Below the pieces are notes generated by a model that saw only the letters and a list, made by a program, of their open reading frames with translations, did no database searches and was not told the origin of the DNA. A program made the translations under genes and the position numbers. From Natronorubrum texcoconense (GTDB lineage: Archaea > Halobacteriota > Halobacteria > Halobacteriales > Natrialbaceae), in NCBI RefSeq assembly GCF_900100335.1, contig NZ_FNFE01000004.1, positions 186,001 through 250,000 of the forward strand: 64,000 nucleotides of DNA. Reading direction: 5' to 3'. Of this stretch, positions 36,628 through 46,078 are shown piece by piece. Numbering within the stretch: position 1 is the first letter of the stretch; every line of letters starts with the position of its first letter.

Positions 36628-36957
36628 GACAACAGATAGTCGCGTGGCGTACTTGAGCGATTCGGACTTTCTGTGTCGCCTGATAACGAGTCACAACGCA
36701 CTGTCTCGAATCACTGGTACTCCGCCGAGAGACGCTTCGATCCGCTCGATCTGCGGCTCACTTCACTTGTACGAGACTTCACTACTCGGGAGAAGACGTC
36801 ACTGCTCGAGACGAGACACCAGTTCCGCACGCGACCGCGTCCGCGCCTCCCCGACTCCGCGTCTCCGCGCGGCCGGCGACGTGCCGGCCGCCCTCCGACA
36901 GCCGTTTGGCGGCTGTGAGGGCTGTTGGACGAGAGCGGCTGGACGACCGGCTGCGGT
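36628..36957. terminator. Intergenic region with two strong hairpins
   Basis: Downstream of the minus-strand ABC ATPase gene lie GCGGCCGGC (36869-36877) pairing with GCCGGCCGC (36883-36891), and ACAGCCG (36898-36904) pairing with CGGCTGT (36910-36916). They are well placed to terminate or stabilise the iron-locus transcript. No gene is supported in the 330 bp. Confidence 0.45.
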
Positions 36958-37863
36958 TCACTCCCCGACGGGATGGTGGGGCATGATCGTCGGCCCTTCC
37001 TCGCCGTAGCCGACGGTGGCGACGACGCCGAACACTTCCTCGAGTAGTTCGTCGGTGACGACCTCGTCCGGCGGGCCCCAGTCGTAGACGGAGCCGTCCC
37101 GGAGCGCGACGAGGTTGTCGGCGTAGCGGGCGGCCTGGGAGATGTCGTGGAGGACGACGCCGACCGTGACGCCGCGTTCCTCGTTGATCGTTCGAACGAC
37201 CTGCATCACCCGAAGCTGGTGGTGGAGATCGAGGTAGGTCGTCGGCTCGTCGAGCAGGAGGACGTCGGTCTCCTGGGCGAGCACCATCGCGATCCAGACG
37301 AGTTGTTTCTGGCCGCCGCTCAGGGTACCGACGTTCTCGTCGCGCAGGTGGTCGACGCCCGCGAGGTCGATCGCCCGTTCGACGGCCGCCTCGTCGTCCG
37401 CGCCGACGGTATCGAAGAAGCCTCTGTGGGGGTACCGCCCGTAGTAGATCAGCTCTTCGGCGCTCATACTGCCCGGGGACTCGTGCTCCTGGGAGAGCAA
37501 GCCCACGCGGCGGGCGAAGGCCTTGGAGTCGAAGCCGTCGATGTCGTCGCCGTCGAGGAGGACGACGCCGTCGTCGGGGGCGTGCTGGCGGGCCAGCGCC
37601 TTCAGCAGCGTCGACTTTCCGCTGCCGTTCGGACCGACCAGGGCCGTCACCTCGCCCGCAGGAAGGTCGAGTCGGTCGACCTCGACGACCGGCTCCTCGG
37701 TCGAGGGGTAGCCGATGGCGAGCTCTTCGCCGACGAGTCGGCTCGAGCCGTCCGCGTCTGCGTCGGCGTCGGTCGGCGGTGGCCGGCGCTCGAGATCGGT
37801 TTCGGCTGTCTCGCTGTCGGATCGCGTTTCGGACGGGGATTCGAGGGAGTGTTCGTTGCTCAT
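36958..37863 (-). CDS. Iron-siderophore-type ABC transporter ATPase
   Basis: 301 residues. A FecE/BtuD-type ATP-binding subunit with Walker A GPNGSGKST, Q-loop LSQEHESPGSMSAEELIYYG, signature LSGGQKQLVWIAMVLAQ, Walker B LLLDEPTTYLD and H-loop VLHDISQAARYAD. The first about 40 residues are an acidic disordered haloarchaeal extension. TTYLDLHHQLRVMQVV is characteristic of iron-siderophore importers. It is downstream of the substrate-binding protein gene, but the permease between them is broken, so it must use another permease or be non-functional. Confidence 0.92.
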   Translation of the reverse strand: MSNEHSLESPSETRSDSETAETDLERRPPPTDADADADGSSRLVGEELAIGYPSTEEPVVEVDRLDLPAGEVTALVGPNGSGKSTLLKALARQHAPDDGVVLLDGDDIDGFDSKAFARRVGLLSQEHESPGSMSAEELIYYGRYPHRGFFDTVGADDEAAVERAIDLAGVDHLRDENVGTLSGGQKQLVWIAMVLAQETDVLLLDEPTTYLDLHHQLRVMQVVRTINEERGVTVGVVLHDISQAARYADNLVALRDGSVYDWGPPDEVVTDELLEEVFGVVATVGYGEEGPTIMPHHPVGE

Positions 37864-37886
37864 AGGTCACCGAGTTGGTCGCGTTT

Positions 37887-38174
37887 TCACAGCAGATCGC
37901 GGCAGTACGAGCCTCCGATCAGCACCGTCGAGATGCCGACGGAAGCCGGTTCGGGCTGTCGAACAGGACCAGCATACCGGGTCGGGCGCCGACGTCGGCC
38001 GACGCCAACAGCGCGGAACTGACGAAGCTGCAGCCGATCGTCAGCCGCTGATAGTCGCTGCCGACGATCGTGCTGGACCACGTGGGGGACGACGAGGCCG
38101 ACGAAGCCGCTGATGCCGATCGCGCCGCCACCGTACCCGCGGCTCTCGTTCGACGACGGGACGTCCCCGCTCAT
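37887..38174 (-). pseudogene. FecCD-type permease, deleted and frameshifted
   Basis: The start codon is in place two bases after the binding-protein stop and gives MSGDVPSSNESRGY. The frame then jumps directly to the conserved late permease motif IGISGFVGLVVPHVV, so about 250 internal residues are absent. A frameshift moves the homology to TIVGSDYQRLTIG and SSALLASADVGARPG, and a second shift returns it to GISTVLIGGSYCRDLL. These pieces line up with the C-terminal end of FecCD/BtuC permeases (GFVGLVVPH, GSDYRRL, PVGIVTALIG). The gene cannot make a functional channel. Confidence 0.8.
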
Positions 38175-38175
38175 C

Positions 38176-39297
38176 TCACTCCCCGTCCCGGACGATCTCG
38201 GCGACTCGGTCGCGGTCGAAGAGTTCCCCATCGAACTGATCGGGGTAGCACTCGAGTGCGGTCCGTTCGGTGACGAACAGGTTGTAGATCGGTCCCTGGT
38301 AGATCGGACCGCCGCGGAAGACCTGTTCGTTTTCGACGGCGGTGAGGTCGCTCGCGACGCTGTGATCCGCCATATACTCGAGGACGGTCTCTTCGAACTC
38401 TTCGCGGCTTTTGTCCTCGTGGCCGCGCAGGAAGATCGCGTCCGGATCGACGTCGAGAATCGCCTCGTAGTCGATCGTGCCCCGGTCGCTCGTGCTCAGG
38501 CCGCCGATGCCGGTTCCCTCGAGCGCGTCGCCGATCTCGAGGTCGCGATAGTGTTTGTTGCCGGCACCCTCGTCGCTGATGCGATAGGGAGAGAACTCCT
38601 CGGGTTCGTTCGACCCCTCGAAGACCAACAGGCCGTCGGGTCGGTCGTCCTCGTCCGGCAGCGAGGCATCGATTTCCGCGAGCAGTTCGTCGTGCACCGT
38701 CGAAAACGCCTCGTAGCGATCCTCGCGGCCGAACACCTGTGCGACTTTCTCGAAGGCCTCGTACAGCGTGTAGTACTCGTAGTCGTGCCACTCGTCGGTC
38801 CGTCTGAAGATCGTGTTCCCGACGAACGGGGCGACGTATTCCTCGATCTCGCTTACGTCGTCGGCGTCGAGTCCGAACGCGGCGTTGTGTTCGAGCCAGT
38901 TCGGGTCGACCAGGTGGACGTCGACGTCGAGTTCGTAGAACAGTTCCTTGTCGACGCCGTCGTTCCACAGCGGCGTCGGCTCCGCGGGGTAGGGGATGTC
39001 GAGTTCGTCGTAGTAGTGAGTGTGGAACCGGTACGGTTCGCCCACGGCTTGCAGCCCGTCACCGACGCCGAGTGCGACGCCCATGTCGGCGTAGTCGCTC
39101 TCGTAGGCGAGCCAGGTTTCCGGGACCGAATCGAACTCGACGGTACCGACCGGCTCCATCGTCACGGCGGTCGATCCGTCGTCGGAATCGTCGCCACCTT
39201 CATTATCGTCCCCAGTTCCGCTAACGCAGCCAGCGAGTAGTCCGACCGTCGCCGTTCCCGTCGCGAGAACGGTTCGTCGAGTTGCTGTCGGTTCCAT
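38176..39297 (-). CDS. Iron-siderophore ABC substrate-binding lipoprotein
   Basis: 373 residues starting MEPTATRRTVLATGTATVGL, with twin Arg (RR) then lipobox LLAGC, so Tat-type export with lipid anchoring is likely. The mature protein follows the class III periplasmic-binding pattern (VETWLAYESDYADMGVALG-like opening, ELDVDVHLVDPNWLE, DYEAILDVDPDAIFLRG). It would capture an iron complex outside the cell for the ABC importer. I chose 39297 because the upstream ATG at 39312 lies inside an iron-box operator. Two DtxR-type boxes precede it. Confidence 0.88.
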   Translation of the reverse strand: MEPTATRRTVLATGTATVGLLAGCVSGTGDDNEGGDDSDDGSTAVTMEPVGTVEFDSVPETWLAYESDYADMGVALGVGDGLQAVGEPYRFHTHYYDELDIPYPAEPTPLWNDGVDKELFYELDVDVHLVDPNWLEHNAAFGLDADDVSEIEEYVAPFVGNTIFRRTDEWHDYEYYTLYEAFEKVAQVFGREDRYEAFSTVHDELLAEIDASLPDEDDRPDGLLVFEGSNEPEEFSPYRISDEGAGNKHYRDLEIGDALEGTGIGGLSTSDRGTIDYEAILDVDPDAIFLRGHEDKSREEFEETVLEYMADHSVASDLTAVENEQVFRGGPIYQGPIYNLFVTERTALECYPDQFDGELFDRDRVAEIVRDGE

Positions 39298-39302
39298 ACA
39301 TT

Positions 39303-39316
39303 TTAGGCTCACCTAA
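39303..39316. promoter_or_regulatory. DtxR/IdeR-type iron box 1
   Basis: TTAGGCTCACCTAA is an imperfect palindrome matching the TTAGG...CCTAA core of DtxR/IdeR/SirR operators. It lies 6 bp before the start codon of the binding-protein gene, overlapping the expected transcription start. Confidence 0.7.
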
Positions 39317-39336
39317 TTGTTGAAAAGCCCATCGTT

Positions 39337-39350
39337 TTAGGGCTACCTAA
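39337..39350. promoter_or_regulatory. DtxR/IdeR-type iron box 2
   Basis: TTAGGGCTACCTAA repeats the iron-box core 34 bp upstream of box 1. Between the boxes a T-rich sequence (gcttttca on the minus strand, about 39322-39329) has the position of a TATA element. Two boxes flanking the TATA suggest tight iron-dependent repression. Confidence 0.7.
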
Positions 39351-39429
39351 ATCAAGGGGCGACTATCGCGATCGAACGGTCTCGAGACGGCCGGAACCTG
39401 GATTGGTCGAACCGAACGGTCCGTGAAAT

Positions 39430-40953
39430 CTACAGCAACCCGTACAGCGGAACGACGGCGAACCACGCGATGTAGCCCAGCGAGACGGCCATCAGCACGT
39501 CGATGCGCTGGGCGCCCGCCGCCTCGTCCAGTCGCCCGCGAATCAGCCAGCATATCCCCAGCGCGTGGGGGACGGAGAGGACGATCGCCGGCCCGTACGC
39601 GTCGGGAACCAGTCCCAGGAGGTGCCAGCCGACTGCGGTCAGCGCGGCCAGTAGTGACGTTCCCATCGCGACCGCGCCGGCGCCGCCGATCCCGAACCGG
39701 ACGGCGATCGTTCGCTTGCCTGCGGCTCGATCGGCCGCGTAGTCGGGTACCCCCGCGAGCGTGATCGAGGGGAGAACGGCTACCAGGAACGGGACGCCGA
39801 GCAGCCACGGCTCCGGCTCTCGCCACGTGCCGCCGAGGACGAGGAACCCGATCAGCAGCACGCCGATACTGTGGGTCCAGGCGACGGTCACCTCGCCGAG
39901 CGTTCGATACGACAGTTCCAGCGGCGGGGCGGTGTAACCGAGCGCCAGCACCGCGAGCGCGGCCACCGCGCTCGCCGTCGCGGCCGTCGAGCCGGCGCTG
40001 GCCGCCACCGTGGCAGCACCGAACACCGCCGCGAGTACGAGCGTTACGCCGATCCCAGTCCGAAGCTCGCGAACCGATAGCGCGTCGTCGACCAGCACCT
40101 GCGACCCGCCCGTGAACGGCCCGGCGAACGCGTTCTGCCGGTCGGTCTCGTAGTCGTAGTGCTCGTTACTCAACACCGTCGCCGCCTCGAGGAAGCACAG
40201 AAAGCCCAACCCCAGCCAGTACGCGGTCGAACTGAAGACGTCGCTCGAGCCGACCGCGGCCAGCGCACCGATCGTGTAGGCGAGCCACGCCATCGGGTAG
40301 AACTGGAGACGGAGCGCGCCCAGCCAGGTCTTGGCTTTGCGCGTCGTTCGCGCCGTTCGGGACTCCGGGCCCGTTACCAGCGTTCGTCCCCGCTCTCTGG
40401 CCTGTTCGAGCCAGCCTTCCCGTTCCTCGAGCGTCGAGGACTCGATCGGACCCAGTTCCGTCACCCGCGTGGTCCGCACGCCGGCGTAGCCCAGCGTGGC
40501 GCGTTTGACGGCGTTGGTCCCCGGCTGACGGTAGATATACGTGTAGACCCACGGAGGCATATCCATCGTGACGATCAACTCGGCCGTCTTGTCGTCGAGC
40601 AACTCGGCGTGGCCCGCACCCTCGCCCTCGTCGTACTCCGCGAACGCGAAGCCGGGTTCGAAGACGCGGTCGAAAAAGCCCTTGAGCCGCGCGGGCATCG
40701 TCCCCCACCAGTTCGGGTAGACGAAGGCGAGGTGGTCCGCCCACCCGATCAGTCGTTGGGCCGCCCGAAGGTCGTCTTCGAGGTGCTGGTCGGTCGGGCT
40801 CTCGGCGTGGACGTCGGGGTCGAACTCGAGGTCGGCGACAGCGAGTTCGCGGACGTCGACGCCGGCCTCTTCGGCCCCCTCGCGATAGGCGTCCGCCAGC
40901 GCGCCACAGAAGCTCTCGGTCCGGGGATGGCCCAGAATACAGAGGACGTTCAC
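39430..40953 (-). CDS. NAD(P)H:quinone-reductase-like / UbiA prenyltransferase fusion
   Basis: 507 residues joining two domains. Residues 1 to about 190 have the flavodoxin-like fold of MdaB/NQO1/YwrO oxidoreductases (MNVLCILGHPRTESFCGALA, FVYPNWWGTMPARLKGFFDRVF, then YAGV). Residues about 215-507 form a multi-helix UbiA-superfamily membrane domain with the two Asp-rich motifs NEHYDYETD (N263-D271) and DYAADRAAGKRT (from D404). The first domain reduces quinones with NAD(P)H and the second attaches prenyl chains to aromatic head groups, so both would act on quinones at the membrane. The frame is continuous with no stop or internal restart, so the fusion appears genuine. Confidence 0.85.
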   Translation of the reverse strand: MNVLCILGHPRTESFCGALADAYREGAEEAGVDVRELAVADLEFDPDVHAESPTDQHLEDDLRAAQRLIGWADHLAFVYPNWWGTMPARLKGFFDRVFEPGFAFAEYDEGEGAGHAELLDDKTAELIVTMDMPPWVYTYIYRQPGTNAVKRATLGYAGVRTTRVTELGPIESSTLEEREGWLEQARERGRTLVTGPESRTARTTRKAKTWLGALRLQFYPMAWLAYTIGALAAVGSSDVFSSTAYWLGLGFLCFLEAATVLSNEHYDYETDRQNAFAGPFTGGSQVLVDDALSVRELRTGIGVTLVLAAVFGAATVAASAGSTAATASAVAALAVLALGYTAPPLELSYRTLGEVTVAWTHSIGVLLIGFLVLGGTWREPEPWLLGVPFLVAVLPSITLAGVPDYAADRAAGKRTIAVRFGIGGAGAVAMGTSLLAALTAVGWHLLGLVPDAYGPAIVLSVPHALGICWLIRGRLDEAAGAQRIDVLMAVSLGYIAWFAVVPLYGLL

Positions 40954-41042
40954 TGCGTTGCCGGCGATTCAACGATCCGAGGGATATAGTTGATTCGCGG
41001 CTGCTGCCAGTGAAACCGTATCCGTCGTCGAGTCGCCGTCGC

Positions 41043-41426
41043 TCACTCGACCAGTTCGATCGCGTCGTCGCCGTTCGGCACGGCACAGATAAACGCGCCC
41101 CGCTCGTCGCCCTCGTTTCGGTACCAGTGGACGGTCCCGCCGGGAATGAGCAGCGAATCGCCCGCGCTGACCTCGTATTCTTCCTCTCCGATGCCCACCG
41201 TGTACTCGCCTTCGAGGACGTACTGCTCGTGTTCGACTTCGTTCGTGTGTTCGGGCACCTCTGCGCCGGCCTCGAGGACGAACCGTCGGATCGCGAAGTT
41301 GGGCGCGCCGTGGTCGTCGCTGATAAGGACGCCCTTCTCGAGACCGTCGGCGGCGCTGACGGGTTCGTACTCGATCTCGTCACGTCGGCGGATCGTCGGC
41401 TCGGGGTCGGTTGTCGATTCGGTCAT
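41043..41426 (-). CDS. Cupin-domain protein
   Basis: 127 residues. The small beta-barrel cupin motifs are EVPEHTNEVEHEQYVLEGEYTV (motif 1, with His/Glu/His metal ligands) and PGGTVHWYRN (motif 2 His). Many such single cupins bind a metal and act as dioxygenases, isomerases or sugar-binding proteins; the exact reaction cannot be read here. It lies downstream of an opposite-facing promoter region and stands alone on the minus strand. Confidence 0.82.
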   Translation of the reverse strand: MTESTTDPEPTIRRRDEIEYEPVSAADGLEKGVLISDDHGAPNFAIRRFVLEAGAEVPEHTNEVEHEQYVLEGEYTVGIGEEEYEVSAGDSLLIPGGTVHWYRNEGDERGAFICAVPNGDDAIELVE

Positions 41427-41545
41427 ACCAGTCAGTGGGCGCTGAAGCCACTAAACGTTCACCGGGTTCGCTATCGCCGGAGAGCGCCGTCGCTCGTCGG
41501 TGTAAAATACAGTTCTGAAGTGCCGATACCTCCGCGAATTCCGAT

Positions 41546-41740
41546 TTACAGGCGCTCGACGTTCGTCGCGCGCGGGCCCTTGGGGGCCTGCTCGATGTCG
41601 AACTCGAGCTCCTGTCCTTCCTCAAGGTCCGGGCCGCCGATGTCTTCCATGTGGAAGAACACGTCGTCGTCCGCGTCCTCAGTCTCGATGAATCCGTAGC
41701 CGCCAGTGTCGTTGAAGAAATCAACGGTTCCTTTCGCCAT
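41546..41740 (-). CDS. cspA: Cold-shock protein CspA family
   Basis: 64 residues, a single cold-shock domain that binds single-stranded RNA or DNA. RNP-like motifs are GGYGFIET (RNP1 counterpart of KGFGFI) and DVFFHMEDI (RNP2). The ending APKGPRATNVERL is the conserved CSD end. The start MAKGTVDFFND is the family start; an in-frame upstream extension to 41791 is discarded. Confidence 0.93.
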   Translation of the reverse strand: MAKGTVDFFNDTGGYGFIETEDADDDVFFHMEDIGGPDLEEGQELEFDIEQAPKGPRATNVERL

Positions 41741-41852
41741 TGCTTCTAAAGAGAGTGCCCCGATACGCATAAAGCCTGCGACTCGATTCATCTCGCCGTT
41801 CCGGTCCGATAACGGGCATTGGAGGGTCTCCCGTCCAATCCCCGCCGTTTCG

Positions 41853-42071
41853 TTAGAGTTCGTTTCGCCCCTCGAGTCGGTGGACCGTCACGGAGACGAA
41901 AAACACCAGCATGAACAGGAAAAAGCCGACGACGAGCCCGCCGAGTTCGGTCGCGCCGATACCGCCCGGGGTGACCATCGCGAGCACTGCCAGCGCCAGG
42001 ATGAAGACGAGAATCGTAAAGACGCCGACGGCGTAGTAAAAGCCGGTGTCCGACTCGAGGTACTCCCGCAT
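41853..42071 (-). CDS. Two-TM hypothetical membrane protein
   Basis: 72 residues starting MREYLESDTGFYYAVGVFTI. Two transmembrane helices (about 13-35 and 42-64) are connected by TPGGIGATELGG, with the charged tail HRLEGRNEL. A T-rich element about 32 bp upstream supports this start over the ATG at 42086. Function unknown. Confidence 0.6.
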   Translation of the reverse strand: MREYLESDTGFYYAVGVFTILVFILALAVLAMVTPGGIGATELGGLVVGFFLFMLVFFVSVTVHRLEGRNEL

Positions 42072-42172
42072 AGGGTGACGTTTCATCGCAGCCGGCAAAA
42101 CGCTACCGGCAGCGGGCCGCTCGAGTCCGGCTCGACGCGACAAAACTCGATATTTGGCGGGCGTGGTCGCCC

Positions 42173-42868
42173 TCAGTAGAGCAGACTGCGCGTCGCTTCC
42201 ACGTACTCCGGCGGAATTTCCTCGGCGATCGCTTCAGGGTTCGTCTCGCCGTTGACGTTGACCAGATACGCACGTCCGTGTTCGTCGCCGTAGATCCCCT
42301 GGAAGTCGTAGACGAAGCCGTAGACGTCGATCTCGTCCGGAACGTCGTCTGACTCGCGGAGGAACGTCGCCTGATGGTCGACGTTGTACTCGACGAGTTG
42401 GTTAATCACGGTCTCCTCGTCGGCATCGGCGTCGATCAGGTCGCTCTCGAGGGCCTCCTCGACGACGGGGACGAGCTGTCCGACCCACTTGTCGACGCCG
42501 CGCGGACCGGGCATGCTGCCGCCGGTTGCGGCCTGATACGCGGCGGTGACGGCTCCGCAGCCGGTGTGGCCGACGACGGCGGCGACGTCGGTGTCGGCGT
42601 GGTGGATGGGGTACAGCAGGCCGCCGTCGACGATTTGCTCGCCGTCGTCCTCGTCCCAGACCTGGTTGCCGATGTTGCTCGGGGTGAACACCGTCCCCGG
42701 ATCGTCGACGCCCCACATCCGTTCCTGTGGGACTCGCGAGTCAGAACAGCAGACGGTGACGACGTCGGGGTGTTGTCCCGTCTGCACCGCGTCGAAGTAG
42801 GCCTCGGGAAGTCCGTCGACGTGACGCTCGTTTCCGGCCAGCAACTCGTTGAGAACGCCGTGGTCCAT
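42173..42868 (-). CDS. Beta-class carbonic anhydrase
   Basis: 231 residues. It interconverts carbon dioxide and bicarbonate. Zinc-binding motifs are VCCSDSRVPQE (Cys and the Asp/Arg dyad) and VVGHTGCGAV (His and Cys). The start MDHGVLNELLAGNERHV matches the usual N-terminal LLxGNxR region. The upstream extension to 42895 is unlikely. It is divergent from the CurA-like reductase gene. Confidence 0.92.
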   Translation of the reverse strand: MDHGVLNELLAGNERHVDGLPEAYFDAVQTGQHPDVVTVCCSDSRVPQERMWGVDDPGTVFTPSNIGNQVWDEDDGEQIVDGGLLYPIHHADTDVAAVVGHTGCGAVTAAYQAATGGSMPGPRGVDKWVGQLVPVVEEALESDLIDADADEETVINQLVEYNVDHQATFLRESDDVPDEIDVYGFVYDFQGIYGDEHGRAYLVNVNGETNPEAIAEEIPPEYVEATRSLLY

Positions 42869-43062
42869 ACGAGAACGTTGTCGGATAACCGCCAAAACGT
42901 TTCCCTTCGGGTCGGGATTTGCGAGGCTCCGAACGGCGGTCGGCCCCCGATTACGGTTTGGTTCCGATCCGGGTCGCGGACTCGAGTCCGACGCTAACGA
43001 ACGAAACTCTCAGCCGGTTCCGGGACACCAATATTAACCTACCGTCCCCACCCAATGGGGGT

Positions 43063-44079
43063 ATGGCAGAAACCAGACAGTGGCAGCTCGCGAGCCGTCC
43101 GGTCGGCGAACCGACCCACGACAACTTCGAACTCGTCACCGTCGATCGTCCCGAACCCGGCCCGAACGAGGTGCTGATCAAGACGCTCTATCAGTCCGTC
43201 GACCCGTACATGCGCGGGCGGATGCGCGATGCAGAGTCCTACGCCGAACCGTGGGACGTCGGCGATCCGATGCAGGCCAGCGTCGTCGGCGAAGTGCTCG
43301 AGTCCAACAGCAGCCGGTTCGAGTCGGGCGATTTCGTCACCGGCGATCTCCTGTGGGCGGAACACATCGCGGCGGACGCGGGCGAACTCCAGCGAGTGAA
43401 CCCGGATCACGGCCCGATCTCGACGGCCCTCGGCGTGCTCGGGATGCCCGGCGTGACGGCCTACTGGGGAACCACCGACGTCGCCGACCCCAACCCCGGC
43501 GACACGGTCGTCGTCTCCGCCGCCGCCGGCGCGGTCGGCTCAGTCGTCGGTCAACTCGCGAAACTCTCGGGCGCACGCGTAGTCGGCACCGCCGGCAGCG
43601 AGGCGAAAGTCGACTGGCTCACCGAGGAGCTCGGCTTCGACGCCGCGATCAACTACAAGGAGACCGACGACCTCTCCGGCGCGGTCGACGAGACCTGTCC
43701 GAACGGCGTCGACGTCTACTTCGACAACGTCGGCGGCCCCATCACGGACGCCGTCTGGCCCCGGCTAAACGTCGACGCCCGCGTCGCGGTCTGCGGCCAG
43801 ATCGCGCTCTACAACGAGACTCAGGTGCCGACCGGCCCGCGAAAGCTCGCCAAACTCATCGAGACCCGCGCGAAAGTCGAAGGCCTGCTCGTCAGCGACT
43901 ACCAGCCGCGCTGGGGTGAGGCGCTCCAGCGTCTCTCGCAGTTCGTCCAGAGCGGCGATATCCAGTACCGCGAGAACGTCGTCGAAGGCTTCGAGAACGC
44001 GCCGGACGCGTTCCTCGGACTGTTCGAGGGCGAAAACATCGGGAAGCAGGTGGTTAAAGTCGCAGATCGAGACGAATAG
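43063..44079 (+). CDS. CurA-like NADP-dependent oxidoreductase (MDR family)
   Basis: 338 residues. A zinc-free medium-chain reductase of the leukotriene B4 dehydrogenase/CurA type, which reduces alpha,beta-unsaturated carbonyls with NADPH. Motifs are QSVDPYMRGRM, LGMPGVTAYWG, the Rossmann loop VSAAAGAVGSVVGQLAKL and DVYFDNVGGPI. The start MAETRQWQLASRPVG is supported by a TATA element ATATTAAC at 43031-43038, about 28 bp upstream, which is a leaderless arrangement. Confidence 0.9.
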   Translation: MAETRQWQLASRPVGEPTHDNFELVTVDRPEPGPNEVLIKTLYQSVDPYMRGRMRDAESYAEPWDVGDPMQASVVGEVLESNSSRFESGDFVTGDLLWAEHIAADAGELQRVNPDHGPISTALGVLGMPGVTAYWGTTDVADPNPGDTVVVSAAAGAVGSVVGQLAKLSGARVVGTAGSEAKVDWLTEELGFDAAINYKETDDLSGAVDETCPNGVDVYFDNVGGPITDAVWPRLNVDARVAVCGQIALYNETQVPTGPRKLAKLIETRAKVEGLLVSDYQPRWGEALQRLSQFVQSGDIQYRENVVEGFENAPDAFLGLFEGENIGKQVVKVADRDE

Positions 44080-44101
44080 GACACGAAGACGGCTTTTTCT
44101 C

Positions 44102-44901
44102 TCAGTCCGTCAGTCCGTAGCCGACTTTGAACAGGTAGACGTCGACCGCGATAACGACGACGGTAAGCAGTGTCAGGATGCCGAGTGACACATACGGCGC
44201 GAACTCGGCGTAGGCCGTCGGCGCAACCGAGATCATATCGGAGTGACCCAGCAGACCGTACCGGACGCTGTCGACCATGTACACCATCGGATTCAGCAGG
44301 GAGACCTGCACCTGCCAGGCCTGGTCGAACATCTCGAGGGAGTAAAAGACCGCTCCGAAGAAGACCAGCGGCCGCAGGATGAACTGGTTCATGACGGTGA
44401 GATCGTCGAAGTCTCGTGCCACGAGCCCGCCGATGATGCCGAAACCGGCGAACAGCGATGCGATGACGATCATCGTGGCGACGAGAAACAGGCCGTGTTC
44501 GATCGATATCGGGACGAACAGCCGGCCGATAACGGCGATGATCACGCCGACGATCAGTCCGCGGACGGCGCTCGCGCCGACGTAGGCGACGACCATCTCC
44601 GCGTAGGACAGCGGCGAGGTGAGCGTCTCGTGGATGTACTCGTTCCACCGGCCGTGGAAGATCGAGAACGAGGCGTTCTCGAAGGCGTTGGAGATCGTGC
44701 CGAGGACGACGAGTCCGGGGACGAGAAAGAGGATGTAGCCGATCCCCTCCACCGGCTCGTCGATCCGTCCGCCCAGGATGAGCCCGAAGACGGCGAAGTA
44801 GAGCACGTTCGTGATCGCCGGCGGCATGAACGTGTTCTTCGGTCGCCGGATGAACCGCAGCAGTTCGCGCCGGAAGAGCGCCCGGAAGCCGACCGACAGC
44901 A

Positions 44902-44902
<1 letters not shown>
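44102..44902 (-). CDS. ABC-2 type transporter permease
   Basis: 266 residues with six hydrophobic segments in the ABC-2 permease arrangement. It has an N-terminal amphipathic LFRRELLRFIRRPKNTFMPP, the conserved region RWNEYIHETLTSPLSYAEMV and the late loop VSLLNPMVYMVDSVRYGLLG. It forms the membrane part of an exporter with the ATPase encoded immediately upstream (ATGA overlap). The substrate (drug, lipid or polysaccharide) cannot be inferred. Confidence 0.9.
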
Positions 44903-45948
<1,046 letters not shown>

Positions 45949-46078
45949 CGCCGGGGAGTCGGCCCCGGTCGCGGTTAAGAATGTTGATAGCGGCGCTCGA
46001 GACGGCCGAAACGGCGGGTTTTGCCGCTTCACCGCTCGATTACGTCGTCAGTCAGTCGTTCAGTCGGCAGACCGTCGC

